Below are positions 43,418 through 52,691 of a stretch of DNA of 64,000 bases, piece by piece. Both the position numbers and the translations under genes were made by a program. The notes under the pieces were generated by a model. The model was given only the letters and a program-made list of their open reading frames with translations, had not been told where the DNA came from and made no database searches. Numbering within the stretch: the stretch's first letter is position 1; each line of letters starts with the position of its first letter. Where the stretch lies: assembly GCF_003350405.1 (NCBI RefSeq), contig NZ_QQAW01000002.1, forward strand, positions 186,001 through 250,000, written 5' to 3'. This DNA comes from Gluconacetobacter liquefaciens. GTDB lineage: Bacteria; Pseudomonadota; Alphaproteobacteria; Acetobacterales; Acetobacteraceae.

Positions 43418-44317
43418 TTACGTCTCGCCCAGGAACAGTGCTCTTTCCTTCTCTACTTCGCGACGGAGCAGGGTGCAGAGGTGGTGGATGCGCCTTGTGC
43501 CGCGTTCGTCGGCGCGGGTGACCAGCCAGTAGATGCGGCGCAGGGTCATCGTTTCGGGCAGGATGCGGACCAGTTGGGGGCGGGCGGCGGCGACGAAGGC
43601 GGGGAGGACGGCGAGGCAGAGGCCGGAACAGGCGGCCTCCATCTGTGCGTGGATGCTGGAATTCTGGATCCGTACCGCCCGGGCGGGGATGCCCATGGCG
43701 CCCTGATAATCCAGTTCGCGCGTGAAGAGGAGTTCGTCGACATAGCCGGCGAACATGTGCTCGGCGAGGTCCTCGCGGGTGTGGATGGGGGCGTGGCGGG
43801 CCAGATAGTCGGGGCTGGCGTAGATGAACAGGCTGTATTCGCCCAGTTCCTCGCCCGCGAAGCGGTTGCTGCTGGGTGGGGTGAGGGTGATGGCGATATC
43901 GGCGTGGCGGCGCGCGAGCGAGACGATCTGCTGGATCGTCTCCATCTCCACCGTCAGGCCGGGATTGTTCGCCAGCAGCAGGCCGATGCGCGGCGCGAGG
44001 AAGAAATTGGCGAATCCCTCCAGCGCGCTGATGCGGATGGTGCCGGACAGGCCGCCTTCGCCGGTTTCGGTAATGCGGCCGGCTTCCTTGTCCATGCCCT
44101 CGACCGCCGCCAGCAGCCGTTCACCTTGTCGTGTCATCGCGTAGCCGCGCAGGTGCCGCTCGAACAGCGAGGCGTCCATCGCCTGCTCCAGCGACTGGAT
44201 GTGACGGCCTACCGTGGCATGGTCCACGCCGAGCTGCCGACCCGCCACGGATAGCGATCCGCCGCGGGCGACAGCCAGAAAATATTGCAGGTCCCGCCAG
44301 TCCAGCCCGCGTTTCAT
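43418..44317 (-). CDS. LysR-family regulator divergent from Fe-ADH operon
   Basis: 299 residues, complete HTH ('YFLAVARGGSLSVAGRQLGVDHATVGRHIQSLE', in part) and effector domain ('GTIRISALEGFANFFLAPRI'). The 'DHATVGRHI' recognition helix belongs to a branch common in alphaproteobacteria. Divergent from the iron-ADH/MHS/mmsA genes with 230 bp between, where a palindromic LysR-type site occurs (44362-44375). Its inducer could be a C3 acid, by analogy with LysR regulators of 3-hydroxypropionate genes (inference). Confidence 0.88.
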   Translation of the reverse strand: MKRGLDWRDLQYFLAVARGGSLSVAGRQLGVDHATVGRHIQSLEQAMDASLFERHLRGYAMTRQGERLLAAVEGMDKEAGRITETGEGGLSGTIRISALEGFANFFLAPRIGLLLANNPGLTVEMETIQQIVSLARRHADIAITLTPPSSNRFAGEELGEYSLFIYASPDYLARHAPIHTREDLAEHMFAGYVDELLFTRELDYQGAMGIPARAVRIQNSSIHAQMEAACSGLCLAVLPAFVAAARPQLVRILPETMTLRRIYWLVTRADERGTRRIHHLCTLLRREVEKERALFLGET

Positions 44318-44361
44318 CTGCCTTGCTCCCTATGATCCCGCACATCGGGCCGCCTGTTGCC

Positions 44362-44375
44362 GTGCAGATTTGCAC
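44362..44375. promoter_or_regulatory. Candidate LysR operator in the LysR/Fe-ADH intergenic region
   Basis: GTGCA-GATT-TGCAC is a perfect 5-bp palindrome with a T-N10-A core, flanked by GCC and AGGC that extend the symmetry. It lies 45-58 bp upstream of the LysR start and about 170 bp before the Fe-ADH start, a usual place for an LTTR recognition site that also controls its own gene. Confidence 0.55.
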
Positions 44376-44547
44376 AGGCCATGGGCGAAAACGCCTAATT
44401 TTCGCGCGAGCGTCTCCGCGTTAGCCCAGAGGCAACATCAACAAGAAGAGGCACCGCCGACAGGGCGGACAAGAGGTTGCTTGAAAACTCGTGTCGGATG
44501 GCCCGAGCAGCCTCAAAAGCCTCTCCGGCCGGTCAGGAGTTCTGCCC

Positions 44548-45705
44548 ATGACAGCCTTATCCCTGCCTCCCTTCGTCCGTCTGGGTGGCGGGGCGCTCGA
44601 TGAATTGCCGGCCGCGTTGCGTCAGGCCGGGCTTCGGGCGCCCTTTATCATTACCGACCGTTTCATGGCCGCTTCCGGTGTGCTGGAACGGGTCCATGCA
44701 CTGTTGAGCCAGGAAGGCATCGAAGTGCGGGCTTTCACCGATACGGTGCCGGATCCCACGGTGGCCTGTGTGGGGGACGCGCTGACAATGCTGCGCGAGG
44801 GCGCGCATGACTGCGTGATCGGGCTTGGCGGCGGCAGCCCCATCGATACGGCGAAAATGGTGGCCGTGCTGGCGGTGCATGAGACCACCCCGGCACGGCT
44901 GAAGGCGCCGTTTGTACAGGATGCGCCAGGGTTGCCGATCATTGCCATTCCGACCACGGCCGGCACCGGATCGGAGGCCACGCGCGTGACCGTGATTACC
45001 GACGAGGCCACGGACGAGAAGATGCTGTGCATGGGGGCGGCCTATCAGCCCCGGATCGCCATCGTCGATTACGAACTGACCCTGTCGATGCCGGCCCGCC
45101 TGACGGCGGATACCGGGATCGATGCGCTGACCCACGCGCTGGAAGCCTATGTCTCGCGCAAGGCCAGTCCGTTTACCGATGCGCTGGCGCTGACGGCGAT
45201 GAAGCGCATCTGGACCCATCTGCCCACCTGCTGCGTCGAGCCCGGCAATCGCGAAGCCCGCGCTGCCGTGATGGAAGGCGCGTTCGAAGCCGGAATGGCG
45301 TTCTCCAATGCCTCGGTGGCGTTGGTGCATGGCATGAGCCGGCCGATCGGGGCGCATTTTCATGTCGCGCACGGTCTGTCGAACGCGATGCTGCTGCCGG
45401 AGATCACGGCGTGGTCGCTGTCGGGGGCGCCTGGACGCTACGCCGAATGTGCGCGGGCCATGGGCGTGGTGGGCGCGGATGTGTCCGATGCGGCGGCAGG
45501 GGAGGCGCTGGTGGCGGCGCTGCGGGCGCGCAATGCGGAACTGGGGGTGCCGTCACCGCAATCCTTCGGGCTGGATGCCGCGCGCTGGGACAATCTGCTG
45601 CCGCTGATGGCGGATCAGGCGCTGGCTTCCGGCTCGCCCGCGAATAATCCGCGTGTGCCGACCGCGACCGAAATCGTGGACCTTTATCGTCGCGTCTGGG
45701 CCTGA
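44548..45705 (+). CDS. Iron-containing alcohol dehydrogenase (group III)
   Basis: 385 residues from the ATG at 44548, with AGGAG upstream. NAD-binding 'GLGGGSPIDTAKM' and the metal site: 'GIDALTHALEAYVS' (His) and 'GMSRPIGAHFHVAHG' (two His). Members oxidise or reduce primary alcohols or hydroxy acids. Co-directional with the MHS transporter (27-bp gap) and mmsA. Pairing with a malonate/methylmalonate semialdehyde dehydrogenase suggests it makes a semialdehyde from 3-hydroxypropionate or a related hydroxy acid (inference). Confidence 0.87.
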   Translation: MTALSLPPFVRLGGGALDELPAALRQAGLRAPFIITDRFMAASGVLERVHALLSQEGIEVRAFTDTVPDPTVACVGDALTMLREGAHDCVIGLGGGSPIDTAKMVAVLAVHETTPARLKAPFVQDAPGLPIIAIPTTAGTGSEATRVTVITDEATDEKMLCMGAAYQPRIAIVDYELTLSMPARLTADTGIDALTHALEAYVSRKASPFTDALALTAMKRIWTHLPTCCVEPGNREARAAVMEGAFEAGMAFSNASVALVHGMSRPIGAHFHVAHGLSNAMLLPEITAWSLSGAPGRYAECARAMGVVGADVSDAAAGEALVAALRARNAELGVPSPQSFGLDAARWDNLLPLMADQALASGSPANNPRVPTATEIVDLYRRVWA

Positions 45706-45732
45706 ACCGATCAGCACACGGGATTGACCGTC

Positions 45733-47103
45733 ATGCAGAATAAAGATGCTGCCGCCCGTCCGATGTATGGGCTGGTCTTCGCCTCCAGTGTCGGCACCAT
45801 TATCGAATGGTACGATTTCTTCCTTTACGGAAGCCTGGCCATCTTCTTTGCCAAACTGTTCTATCCGCCGCAGGACGGGGTGGCAGGGACGCTGATCAGT
45901 GTCGCGACCTTCGCCACCGGTTTTGCCGTGCGGCCGCTCGGCAGCCTGATCTTCGGCCATATGGGGGACCGGTTCGGGCGCAAGGTTACGTTTCTGGCCA
46001 CGCTGCTGATCATGGGCTGTTCCACTGCCGCCATCGGGTTTCTGCCGACCTATGCCACGGCGGGTTATCTGGCGCCTGTGCTGCTGATCTCGCTGCGGAT
46101 CGTCCAGGGGTTGGCGCTGGGCGGGGAATATGGGGGTGCTGCCACCTATGTGGCCGAACATGCGCCGCCGCATGAGCGTGGCAAATGGGCAAGCTATATC
46201 CAGGCCATGGCGTCGGGCGGGTTCGTGCTGTCGCTGGCCATGGTGCTTGGCCTGCGGCTGGGGCTGGGGGAGCAGAGTTTCGGTGCCTGGGGATGGCGCC
46301 TGCCGTTCCTGGTCTCGATCGTGCTGGTCGGCGTGTCGTTTCGGATTCGCATGCGGCTGCATGAATCGCCTGTCTTTCTGGACATGCAGAAGAACAAGCA
46401 GCTCTCGGCCTCGCCGATCCGCGATGCCTTCACCATTCCGGGCAATGCACGGCGGATCGTAAGTTTTCTGTTCGGCGTGGCCTGCGCGCAGGCCATCACC
46501 TTCTATACCGCGCAGTTCTATGCCCTCTATTTCCTGCAAAGCGTCATGCATGTGGATTTCCTCTCCGCCACGCTGGCGGTGGCGCTGGGCGCGGTGTGCG
46601 GGCTGCCGTTCTTTATTGTCTTCGGGGCTCTGTCGGACCGGATCGGGCGCAAGCGGCTGTCGCTGTGCGGGATGGCGGCGGCGGTTGTTCTCTACCTGCC
46701 GATGTTCATGCTGCTGCGCTCTGCGGTGCATGGCACGACGATCGATTTTCTGCCTGTCGCGGGAACGGTGTTTCTGCTGGTGGTGATTGCCGCCATGATT
46801 TACGGGCCTTATGGCGCCTTTATCGTCGAGAGTTTTCCGCCGGCGGTCCGCTATACGTCGATTTCCATCCCCTATCATATCGGCAACGGGATTTTCGGTG
46901 GCTTCCTGCCGCTGATCGGCCTCAGCCTGGTCAATCTCACCGGGAATGTCTTCGCAGGGCTGCTTTATCCGATTGCGGTCTGCATCGTCGGCTTTCTCGT
47001 CACCCTTTTCTTCGTGCCTGAAACGCTGCCTGTCGGTGGCGACCGGAAACGCCAGGCGGCATCGCTGTCGGCGCTGATTCCGGAATCCGGGCAGGAAATC
47101 TGA
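45733..47103 (+). CDS. MHS-family MFS transporter (metabolite:H+ symporter)
   Basis: 456 residues from the ATG at 45733 (a TTG lies 3 codons upstream). Twelve helices; 'SSVGTIIEWYDFFLYGSLA' at the N-terminus, 'GHMGDRFGRKVTF' in loop 2-3 and 'RIVQGLALGGEYGGAA' in helix 4-5 are the signatures of the alpha-ketoglutarate/shikimate/citrate (MHS) branch. It should import a carboxylic acid by proton symport. The gene sits between an Fe-ADH and mmsA, so it probably brings in the substrate of this pathway. Confidence 0.9.
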   Translation: MQNKDAAARPMYGLVFASSVGTIIEWYDFFLYGSLAIFFAKLFYPPQDGVAGTLISVATFATGFAVRPLGSLIFGHMGDRFGRKVTFLATLLIMGCSTAAIGFLPTYATAGYLAPVLLISLRIVQGLALGGEYGGAATYVAEHAPPHERGKWASYIQAMASGGFVLSLAMVLGLRLGLGEQSFGAWGWRLPFLVSIVLVGVSFRIRMRLHESPVFLDMQKNKQLSASPIRDAFTIPGNARRIVSFLFGVACAQAITFYTAQFYALYFLQSVMHVDFLSATLAVALGAVCGLPFFIVFGALSDRIGRKRLSLCGMAAAVVLYLPMFMLLRSAVHGTTIDFLPVAGTVFLLVVIAAMIYGPYGAFIVESFPPAVRYTSISIPYHIGNGIFGGFLPLIGLSLVNLTGNVFAGLLYPIAVCIVGFLVTLFFVPETLPVGGDRKRQAASLSALIPESGQEI

Positions 47104-47133
47104 CTGTCAAAACGCATACGAAGGACCAGAACC

Positions 47134-48627
47134 ATGAAGATCATTCCTCACGTTATCGATGGACGGCATAGCGAGGGCGACGGAACGGGCCGCGCCGATG
47201 TGTTCAACCCGGCGACCGGCTCGGTGGCGGCGCAGGTCGTGCTGGGGGTGCAAAGCGACCTGGAGACTGCGATCGCCGCCGCGCGCCGTGCCTTTCCTGC
47301 CTGGGCCGAGACGCCGCCGCTGACCCGTGCGCGCATCCTCTTTCGTGCACGGGACCTAATCGAGGCCCGTATGGGGGAACTGGCGGCCGTGATTACCGCC
47401 GAGCATGGCAAGGTTCTTTCCGACGCGCAGGGCGAGGTGACGCGCGGGCTGGAAGTGGTGGAATTCGCCACCGCCGCGCCGGAACTGCTGAAAGGCGAGT
47501 TTACCGAACAGGTCAGTCGTGGGATCGATGCCCACACCATGCGTCAGCCGCTGGGGGTGGTGGCGGGTATTACGCCGTTCAACTTCCCGGTGATGGTGCC
47601 GCTGTGGATGGCGCCGATGGCGTTGGCGACCGGCAATTGCTTCATTCTCAAGCCGTCCGAGCGTGATCCGTCCGCTGCCGTCATCCTGGCCGATATCTTC
47701 AAGGAAGCCGGGTTGCCGGATGGCGTGTTTCAGGTCGTGCAGGGCGACAAGGACATGGTCAACGCCATTCTGGCGCATCCGGATATCGAGGCCGTCAGCT
47801 TCGTCGGTTCCACGCCCATCGCCCGGCATGTCTATTCGACGGGCACGGCGGCCGGCAAGCGCGTGCAGGCGCTGGGTGGTGCGAAAAACCATGCTGTTAT
47901 CATGCCGGATTGCGACCTGGACAAGGCCGTGGATGCGCTGGTGGGGGCGGCCTACGGCTCGGCCGGCGAACGCTGCATGGCGATTTCGGTTGCCGTGGCC
48001 GTCGGGCCGGTTGCCGATGCGCTGGTGAGCAAGCTGGCCGAGCGCGCGCGCACGCTGAAAATCGGCCCGGGCACCGATAACAGCAACGAGATGGGGCCGC
48101 TGATTACCGGCCAGCATCTGGCCCGCGTGCGGGCGCTGGTGGATGCCGGGGTGGAGCAGGGCGCGACCCTGGTGGTCGACGGGCGCGACCATGTGGTGGC
48201 CGGGCATGAGAAGGGGTTCTTCATCGGTGGATCGCTGTTCGATCACGTGACGACGGACATGACGATCTATCGGGAGGAAATCTTCGGCCCCGTGCTGTGC
48301 GTTGTGCGCGTGCCGGATTTCGACAGCGCGCTGACGTTGATCAATGAAAGCCCCTATGGCAACGGCACCGCGATCTTTACCCGTGACGGCGACACGGCCC
48401 GGGCGTTCACCCATGGGGTGCAGGTGGGCATGATCGGCGTCAACGTGCCCATTCCGGTGCCGATGGCCTTTCACTCCTTCGGCGGCTGGAAGGATTCGCT
48501 GTTTGGCGACCATCATATGCATGGGCCAGAAGGTGTGCGGTTCTTTACACGCATGAAGGCCGTGACCAGCCGCTGGCCGACCGGGACGCGCTCTGGCGCG
48601 GAATTCGCCATGCCGACGCACGGCTAG
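47134..48627 (+). CDS. mmsA: CoA-acylating (methyl)malonate-semialdehyde dehydrogenase
   Basis: 497 residues, GAAGGA upstream of the ATG. ALDH fold with '[19 protein letters not shown]' (NAD site), '[16 protein letters not shown]', '[13 protein letters not shown]' and the catalytic cysteine in '[11 protein letters not shown]'. The 'GERCMA' and 'KNH' motifs are those of MmsA/IolA, which turn malonate or methylmalonate semialdehyde plus CoA into acetyl-CoA or propionyl-CoA with CO2 release. Third gene of the LysR-linked cluster. Isocitrate lyase follows 198 bp downstream with its own upstream palindrome. Confidence 0.94.
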   Translation: MKIIPHVIDGRHSEGDGTGRADVFNPATGSVAAQVVLGVQSDLETAIAAARRAFPAWAETPPLTRARILFRARDLIEARMGELAAVITAEHGKVLSDAQGEVTRGLEVVEFATAAPELLKGEFTEQVSRGIDAHTMRQPLGVVAGITPFNFPVMVPLWMAPMALATGNCFILKPSERDPSAAVILADIFKEAGLPDGVFQVVQGDKDMVNAILAHPDIEAVSFVGSTPIARHVYSTGTAAGKRVQALGGAKNHAVIMPDCDLDKAVDALVGAAYGSAGERCMAISVAVAVGPVADALVSKLAERARTLKIGPGTDNSNEMGPLITGQHLARVRALVDAGVEQGATLVVDGRDHVVAGHEKGFFIGGSLFDHVTTDMTIYREEIFGPVLCVVRVPDFDSALTLINESPYGNGTAIFTRDGDTARAFTHGVQVGMIGVNVPIPVPMAFHSFGGWKDSLFGDHHMHGPEGVRFFTRMKAVTSRWPTGTRSGAEFAMPTHG

Positions 48628-48709
48628 GGCTGGTACAAGGCCGGCTGCACCCAGGTGTGGCCGGCCCGCCCCGGCAGTATATAAAGTTTTTTCAATTGGA
48701 AATTACTGT

Positions 48710-48726
48710 CTGTAAATACTTTACAG
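48710..48726. promoter_or_regulatory. Perfect palindrome upstream of aceA (candidate operator)
   Basis: CTGTAAA-TAC-TTTACAG is a perfect 7-bp inverted repeat with a 3-bp centre, in an AT-rich stretch 99 bp before the aceA start. The region around it has TATATAAAG and TTGGAA that may be promoter parts. Size and symmetry fit a dimeric regulator of the glyoxylate shunt; the protein is unknown. Confidence 0.6.
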
Positions 48727-48824
48727 AAATACAGCGTGACTATTGGTTTCCAGCTTCCAGTATCGGGCATGATGGCGTTAATCCTTGTGATGCCACGCCT
48801 TCCAAGAATAATGGAAACCGTCAC

Positions 48825-50420
48825 ATGTCATATCAGGAATCGGCAACCGCCAAGCTCAACCAGATCATCCAGGCCAAGCAGGGCACCTGGGGCGGGATCA
48901 ACCCCGACTATGTCGTGCGCATGCGCCTTCAGAACCGTTTTCAGACCGGGCTGGACATCGCGCGCTATACGGCCGCCATCATGCGCCAGGACATGGCCGC
49001 CTATGATGCCGACCCGGCACAGTACACGCAGTCGCTGGGGGCCTGGCACGGTTTCATCGCGCAGCAGCAGATGATCTCGGTGAAGAAGCATTTCGGGTCG
49101 CTCAAGGGCCGTTACCTGTATCTTTCCGGCTGGATGGTTGCGGCGATGCGGTCGGAATTCGGCCCGCTGCCCGACCAGTCGATGCACGAAAAGACGGCGG
49201 TGCCGGCGCTGATCGAGGAGATCTACACCTTTCTGCGCCAGGCCGATGCCCGCGAACTGGGCATGCTGTTCCGTGACCTCGACGCCGCGCGTGGGGCGGG
49301 TGATGCGGCGCGCCAGGCCGAGATCCAGGAGAAGATCGACAACCACCAGACCCATATCGTGCCGATCATCGCCGATATCGACGCGGGTTTCGGTAATGCC
49401 GAGGCGACCTACCTGCTGTCGAAGAAGATGATTGAGGCAGGCGCCTGCGCCATCCAGATCGAAAACCAGGTGTCCGACGAAAAGCAGTGCGGGCATCAGG
49501 ACGGCAAGGTGACGGTGCCGCATGAGGACTTCCTGGCGAAGGTGCGTGCCGTGCGCTACGCTTTCCTGGAACTGGGGGTGGAAGATGGCGTGATCGTCTG
49601 TCGTACCGACAGTCTGGGTGCGGGCCTGACCAAGCAGATCGCCTATAGCAGCGAGCCGGGCGATCTGGGCGACCAGTACAACGCCTATCTGGATTGCGAG
49701 GAGGTGACCGACGGCACCGTGCGTGACGGCGACGTGATCATTGCCCGCGAAGGCAAGCTGCTGCGCCCGAAGCGCCTGCCCAGCAACCTGTACCAGTTCC
49801 GCCCCGGCACCGGTGCGGATCGTTGCGTGCTGGACTGCATCACCGCGCTGGAGAACGGCGCCGACCTGCTGTGGATCGAGACCGAAAAGCCGCATATCGA
49901 GCAGATCGCCGGCATGATGGACCGGATCCGCGACGCGGTGCCGAATGCCAAGCTGGTCTACAACAACTCGCCGTCCTTCAACTGGACGCTCAATTTCCGC
50001 CAGCAGGTTTATGACGCCTGGAAGGAAGAAGGGCGCGACGTTTCGGCCTATGACCGCACGAAGCTGATGGCGCAGAACTACGACGCGAGCGACCTTGCGA
50101 CGGAGGCGGATCAGCGCATCCGCTCGTTCCAGCGGGATGCGTCGAAGCGGGCGGGCATCTTCCACCACCTGATCACGCTGCCGACCTATCACACAGCGGC
50201 GCTGTCGACCGACAATCTCTCCAAGAGATATTTCGGCGAGGAAGGGATGCTGGGCTACGTGCAGAATGTCCAGCGCGAGGAAATCCGTCAGGGGATCGCG
50301 TGCGTCAAGCACCAGAACATGGCCGGGTCGGATATCGGTGACGATCACAAGGAGTATTTCGCTGGCGAAGCGGCCCTGAAGGCCGGCGGCGCGCATAACA
50401 CCATGGGGCAGTTCGGCTGA
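48825..50420 (+). CDS. aceA: Isocitrate lyase
   Basis: 531 residues from the ATG at 48825; upstream extension of the frame is not conserved. The catalytic-loop motif is 'KQCGH' ('SDEKQCGHQDGK'), as in the ~530-residue Pseudomonas-type isocitrate lyases, in place of the 'KKCGH' of E. coli. Metal and substrate motifs 'ADIDAGFGNAEATYLL' and 'NNSPSFNW' are intact. It splits isocitrate into glyoxylate and succinate, allowing growth on acetate or other acetyl-CoA sources. No malate synthase is in the window. It ends before a strong terminator. Confidence 0.95.
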   Translation: MSYQESATAKLNQIIQAKQGTWGGINPDYVVRMRLQNRFQTGLDIARYTAAIMRQDMAAYDADPAQYTQSLGAWHGFIAQQQMISVKKHFGSLKGRYLYLSGWMVAAMRSEFGPLPDQSMHEKTAVPALIEEIYTFLRQADARELGMLFRDLDAARGAGDAARQAEIQEKIDNHQTHIVPIIADIDAGFGNAEATYLLSKKMIEAGACAIQIENQVSDEKQCGHQDGKVTVPHEDFLAKVRAVRYAFLELGVEDGVIVCRTDSLGAGLTKQIAYSSEPGDLGDQYNAYLDCEEVTDGTVRDGDVIIAREGKLLRPKRLPSNLYQFRPGTGADRCVLDCITALENGADLLWIETEKPHIEQIAGMMDRIRDAVPNAKLVYNNSPSFNWTLNFRQQVYDAWKEEGRDVSAYDRTKLMAQNYDASDLATEADQRIRSFQRDASKRAGIFHHLITLPTYHTAALSTDNLSKRYFGEEGMLGYVQNVQREEIRQGIACVKHQNMAGSDIGDDHKEYFAGEAALKAGGAHNTMGQFG

Positions 50421-50486
50421 AGCCGCGTCTCCTGGCGTGCAGGAATAACAACAAGAAATAACGTCTCTCCTCATCTCCCCTACTGG

Positions 50487-50518
50487 CCCGGTCTTCCTGG
50501 TGAAGACCGGGTTTTTTT
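50487..50518 (+). terminator. Rho-independent terminator of aceA
   Basis: Perfect 10-bp stem CCCGGTCTTC (50487-50496) and GAAGACCGGG (50502-50511), 5-nt loop, then seven Ts (50512-50518). It lies 66 bp after the aceA stop. Textbook intrinsic terminator. Confidence 0.95.
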
Positions 50519-50627
50519 ATGGTCACGCAACGGAGTGCGGGATGAGAATAGAAAGTCTGGTCTATAAATAATGTAAAATTATGGAATGGTATTTATTCAT
50601 TTATTGCGTCATGCCGATCCGGCAGCA

Positions 50628-50656
50628 TTGACCGGTTCACTGGCGGTCCTTAGCAT
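50628..50656 (+). promoter_or_regulatory. Putative sigma70-type promoter of the first OprO/P porin
   Basis: TTGACC (-35, 50628-50633), 17-bp spacer, TAGCAT (-10, 50651-50656). The ATTGACCGG segment is repeated upstream of the second porin gene (52588-52596), which argues that it is a conserved control element of both genes. Confidence 0.5.
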
Positions 50657-50707
50657 TCCTGTGGTTGATTACGGGAAACCTGTGCGATCCATTGCGTTCT
50701 TGCGGGG

Positions 50708-52402
50708 GTGGCACGGAGTGTTCGAGCGATAGTGACTATTTTATTGAAAACACGGCATTTGTTTTTTGCGGCAACCATGGTGCCGGTTGTCGGTCTGCCC
50801 AGCCTTGCCCAGGCGGCGCCCCGAGACGATGAAATTGCGGCGTTGCGGCGCGAAATGCGGGACATGCAGCGTGAGATGCGCGAAGAGATTCGTGTGCTTC
50901 AGGCCCGGATCGCCCGGGACGAGGGCCACGTACCACAGGCGCATGTTGCGCATCCGGCGGCGGCGTCCCCTCGTGTCGTCCATGCAGTGCCGCGCACCTG
51001 GAGCGGGCCATTGCCCACGATCGGCGCGCCTCATGGACCTGGCCCCGTGCGGTCCCGGTCGGACGCCGAGAGCCAGATGGTCATGGTGGAAGGGCCGATC
51101 CCGTCCTGGGCGGACGTGAAGGCCGCGACGGAGAAGGACGAGAGCGTGCATGTGGGCGGCATGCGGATCGGCTTTCCGTCCGGCCGGCCCACGATATCGT
51201 CGGATGACGGGACATACAGTTTCTCGGTCGGCGGGCTGTTGCAGGAGGATATCGGTGGCTTTCTGAGCACCGGCGCCAGGGCGGGCGAGGCGAAGGGCAA
51301 TTTCAACAGCTTTACCCAGAACGGGCGACGGCTGCGCATGTATTTCTCGTGGCGCTACAAGGATTGGGTGGCGAAAGTTACCCCCGATTTCGGCTCGCTG
51401 AATGCGGATGGGGCGGTCGGCCTGTTCGAAGCGAACCTGAATTATACCGGGTTGCGGCATACGACGCTGACGGTCGGCTATTTTCAGCCGCGTATGGATG
51501 AGGAAAGTGCCGAGCGTCCGGTGGCGTTCGAATTCCTCGAGCGCCCCACCATTGTCGATCTTGTGCGCAACATCGCGGCGGGCGTTGCCCGATTCAGCAT
51601 CGGGGGCGAGCATTACGAGGATCGGTGGCTGGCGGCGCTTTACTTTACCGGGCAGAAATTCGGTGACCGCAACAAGAATGCCACGATCACCGACAGCCAG
51701 ACCGGTGCTGTCGCGCGCATCGCCGGCCGGCCCTATGTGAGCAAGGATGTCGATGTGCATGTTGGGGCTGGTGCCATCAGCGCCTTCAAGGTGAATCAGG
51801 GAGAGAAGGGTCGATCCTATACGTTTACCGACCATGTCGAGGTGCCGCTGGACGAGACGGAACTGCTGACGTCGGGGGCGTTGTCCAACGTGGCGCAGAT
51901 CTGGGCGGCCGGCCCGCAGATGGGGGTGCGCTGGCGGCGATTCCTGCTGAAGGGCGAGTATTATCATATCGGTGTGGAGCGCAGCCGCGAGGCGGGCGCG
52001 GCACCGCTGCCGTCGCTGGATTTCGACGGGTGGTATGTCGCGGCCAATTATACGCTGTTCGGGCGGCCGCGATCCTATAATCCCAAAATCGCCGCGTTCA
52101 TCACGCCGGGGGTCGAGCATGATTTCGATCCGCTGAATGGCGATTGGGGGGCGATGGAGATCAGTGGCCGCTGGAGCGTCACGAATCTGTCGGATGTCGC
52201 GAACCAGGGTGGGGCTGGTGTGAACGGCAACCAGCAGACTGTGTGGCAGGGGGGCGTGAACTGGTACCCAAACCGGCATATCAAGTTCATGCTGGATTTC
52301 GACCATTTCATCGTCAGTCGCTCGAAGGGGGTGGCTGATGGGGTCAACCTGTTCGGCCGAAGTGGGAATCTCGTTGTGGGGCGGATCCAGGCCAGTTTCT
52401 GA
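50708..52402 (+). CDS. OprO/OprP-like porin, paralogue 1
   Basis: Up to 564 residues; start unclear (GTG 50708, GTG 50720, GTG 50732 or TTG 50744 would all keep a signal peptide ending 'PSLAQA-A'). After the signal there is a short coiled coil ('EIAALRREMRDMQREM', 'EEIRVLQARIARDEG'), as in OprP/OprO trimerisation regions, then an Ala/Pro linker and a 16-strand barrel with 'FSWRYKDWVAKVTPDFG', 'LTVGYFQPRMDEESAE' and a C-terminal 'VGRIQASF'. Such porins favour anions such as phosphate. It is closely similar to the next gene and precedes a sulfate ABC transporter. Confidence 0.88.
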   Translation: MARSVRAIVTILLKTRHLFFAATMVPVVGLPSLAQAAPRDDEIAALRREMRDMQREMREEIRVLQARIARDEGHVPQAHVAHPAAASPRVVHAVPRTWSGPLPTIGAPHGPGPVRSRSDAESQMVMVEGPIPSWADVKAATEKDESVHVGGMRIGFPSGRPTISSDDGTYSFSVGGLLQEDIGGFLSTGARAGEAKGNFNSFTQNGRRLRMYFSWRYKDWVAKVTPDFGSLNADGAVGLFEANLNYTGLRHTTLTVGYFQPRMDEESAERPVAFEFLERPTIVDLVRNIAAGVARFSIGGEHYEDRWLAALYFTGQKFGDRNKNATITDSQTGAVARIAGRPYVSKDVDVHVGAGAISAFKVNQGEKGRSYTFTDHVEVPLDETELLTSGALSNVAQIWAAGPQMGVRWRRFLLKGEYYHIGVERSREAGAAPLPSLDFDGWYVAANYTLFGRPRSYNPKIAAFITPGVEHDFDPLNGDWGAMEISGRWSVTNLSDVANQGGAGVNGNQQTVWQGGVNWYPNRHIKFMLDFDHFIVSRSKGVADGVNLFGRSGNLVVGRIQASF

Positions 52403-52691
52403 GGCGCCGAGTGGAAGAGGCGGGGGAGGACGGCGTGCCTTTCCCCGTGTGTCTGGTGCCTGTGGGCATCGACGCCATACGGCTTCAGAGGGGATAAATA
52501 ACAAATAAAAATAGTGGAAATATTTCTTTCTGGCTTGTGGTCTGTCTAAATTAAACAAATCGAACCAGACAATCCAACTTGCACGCTATTGACCGGTAAA
52601 TTGCAACGTGACATCAATCGTTGCGGTTCGCATTAAATGCGAAAAATGTCGTGAAATATGTCTGTGTGCCGGGTCGAGGTTTCGTAAGAAT
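52403..52691. other. Intergenic region between the two porin genes
   Basis: 289 bp, AT-rich in the middle (TAAATAACAAATAAAAATAG near 52495-52514). It contains the ATTGACCGG block shared with the first porin's promoter (52588-52596) and an inverted pair GCAACG/CGTTGC (52603-52608 and 52619-52624) just before the longer GTG frame. No terminator with a T-run was seen after the first porin. Confidence 0.4.

Noticed and set aside
48828-50474. Minus-strand frame of 548 codons opposite aceA
   Set aside because: Shadow of isocitrate lyase; no recognisable motifs and His/Arg-rich composition.
50741-52558. Minus-strand frame of 605 codons opposite the first porin
   Set aside because: Antisense of the porin gene; composition and lack of domains argue against a real protein. 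The same applies to 52968-54500 minus.
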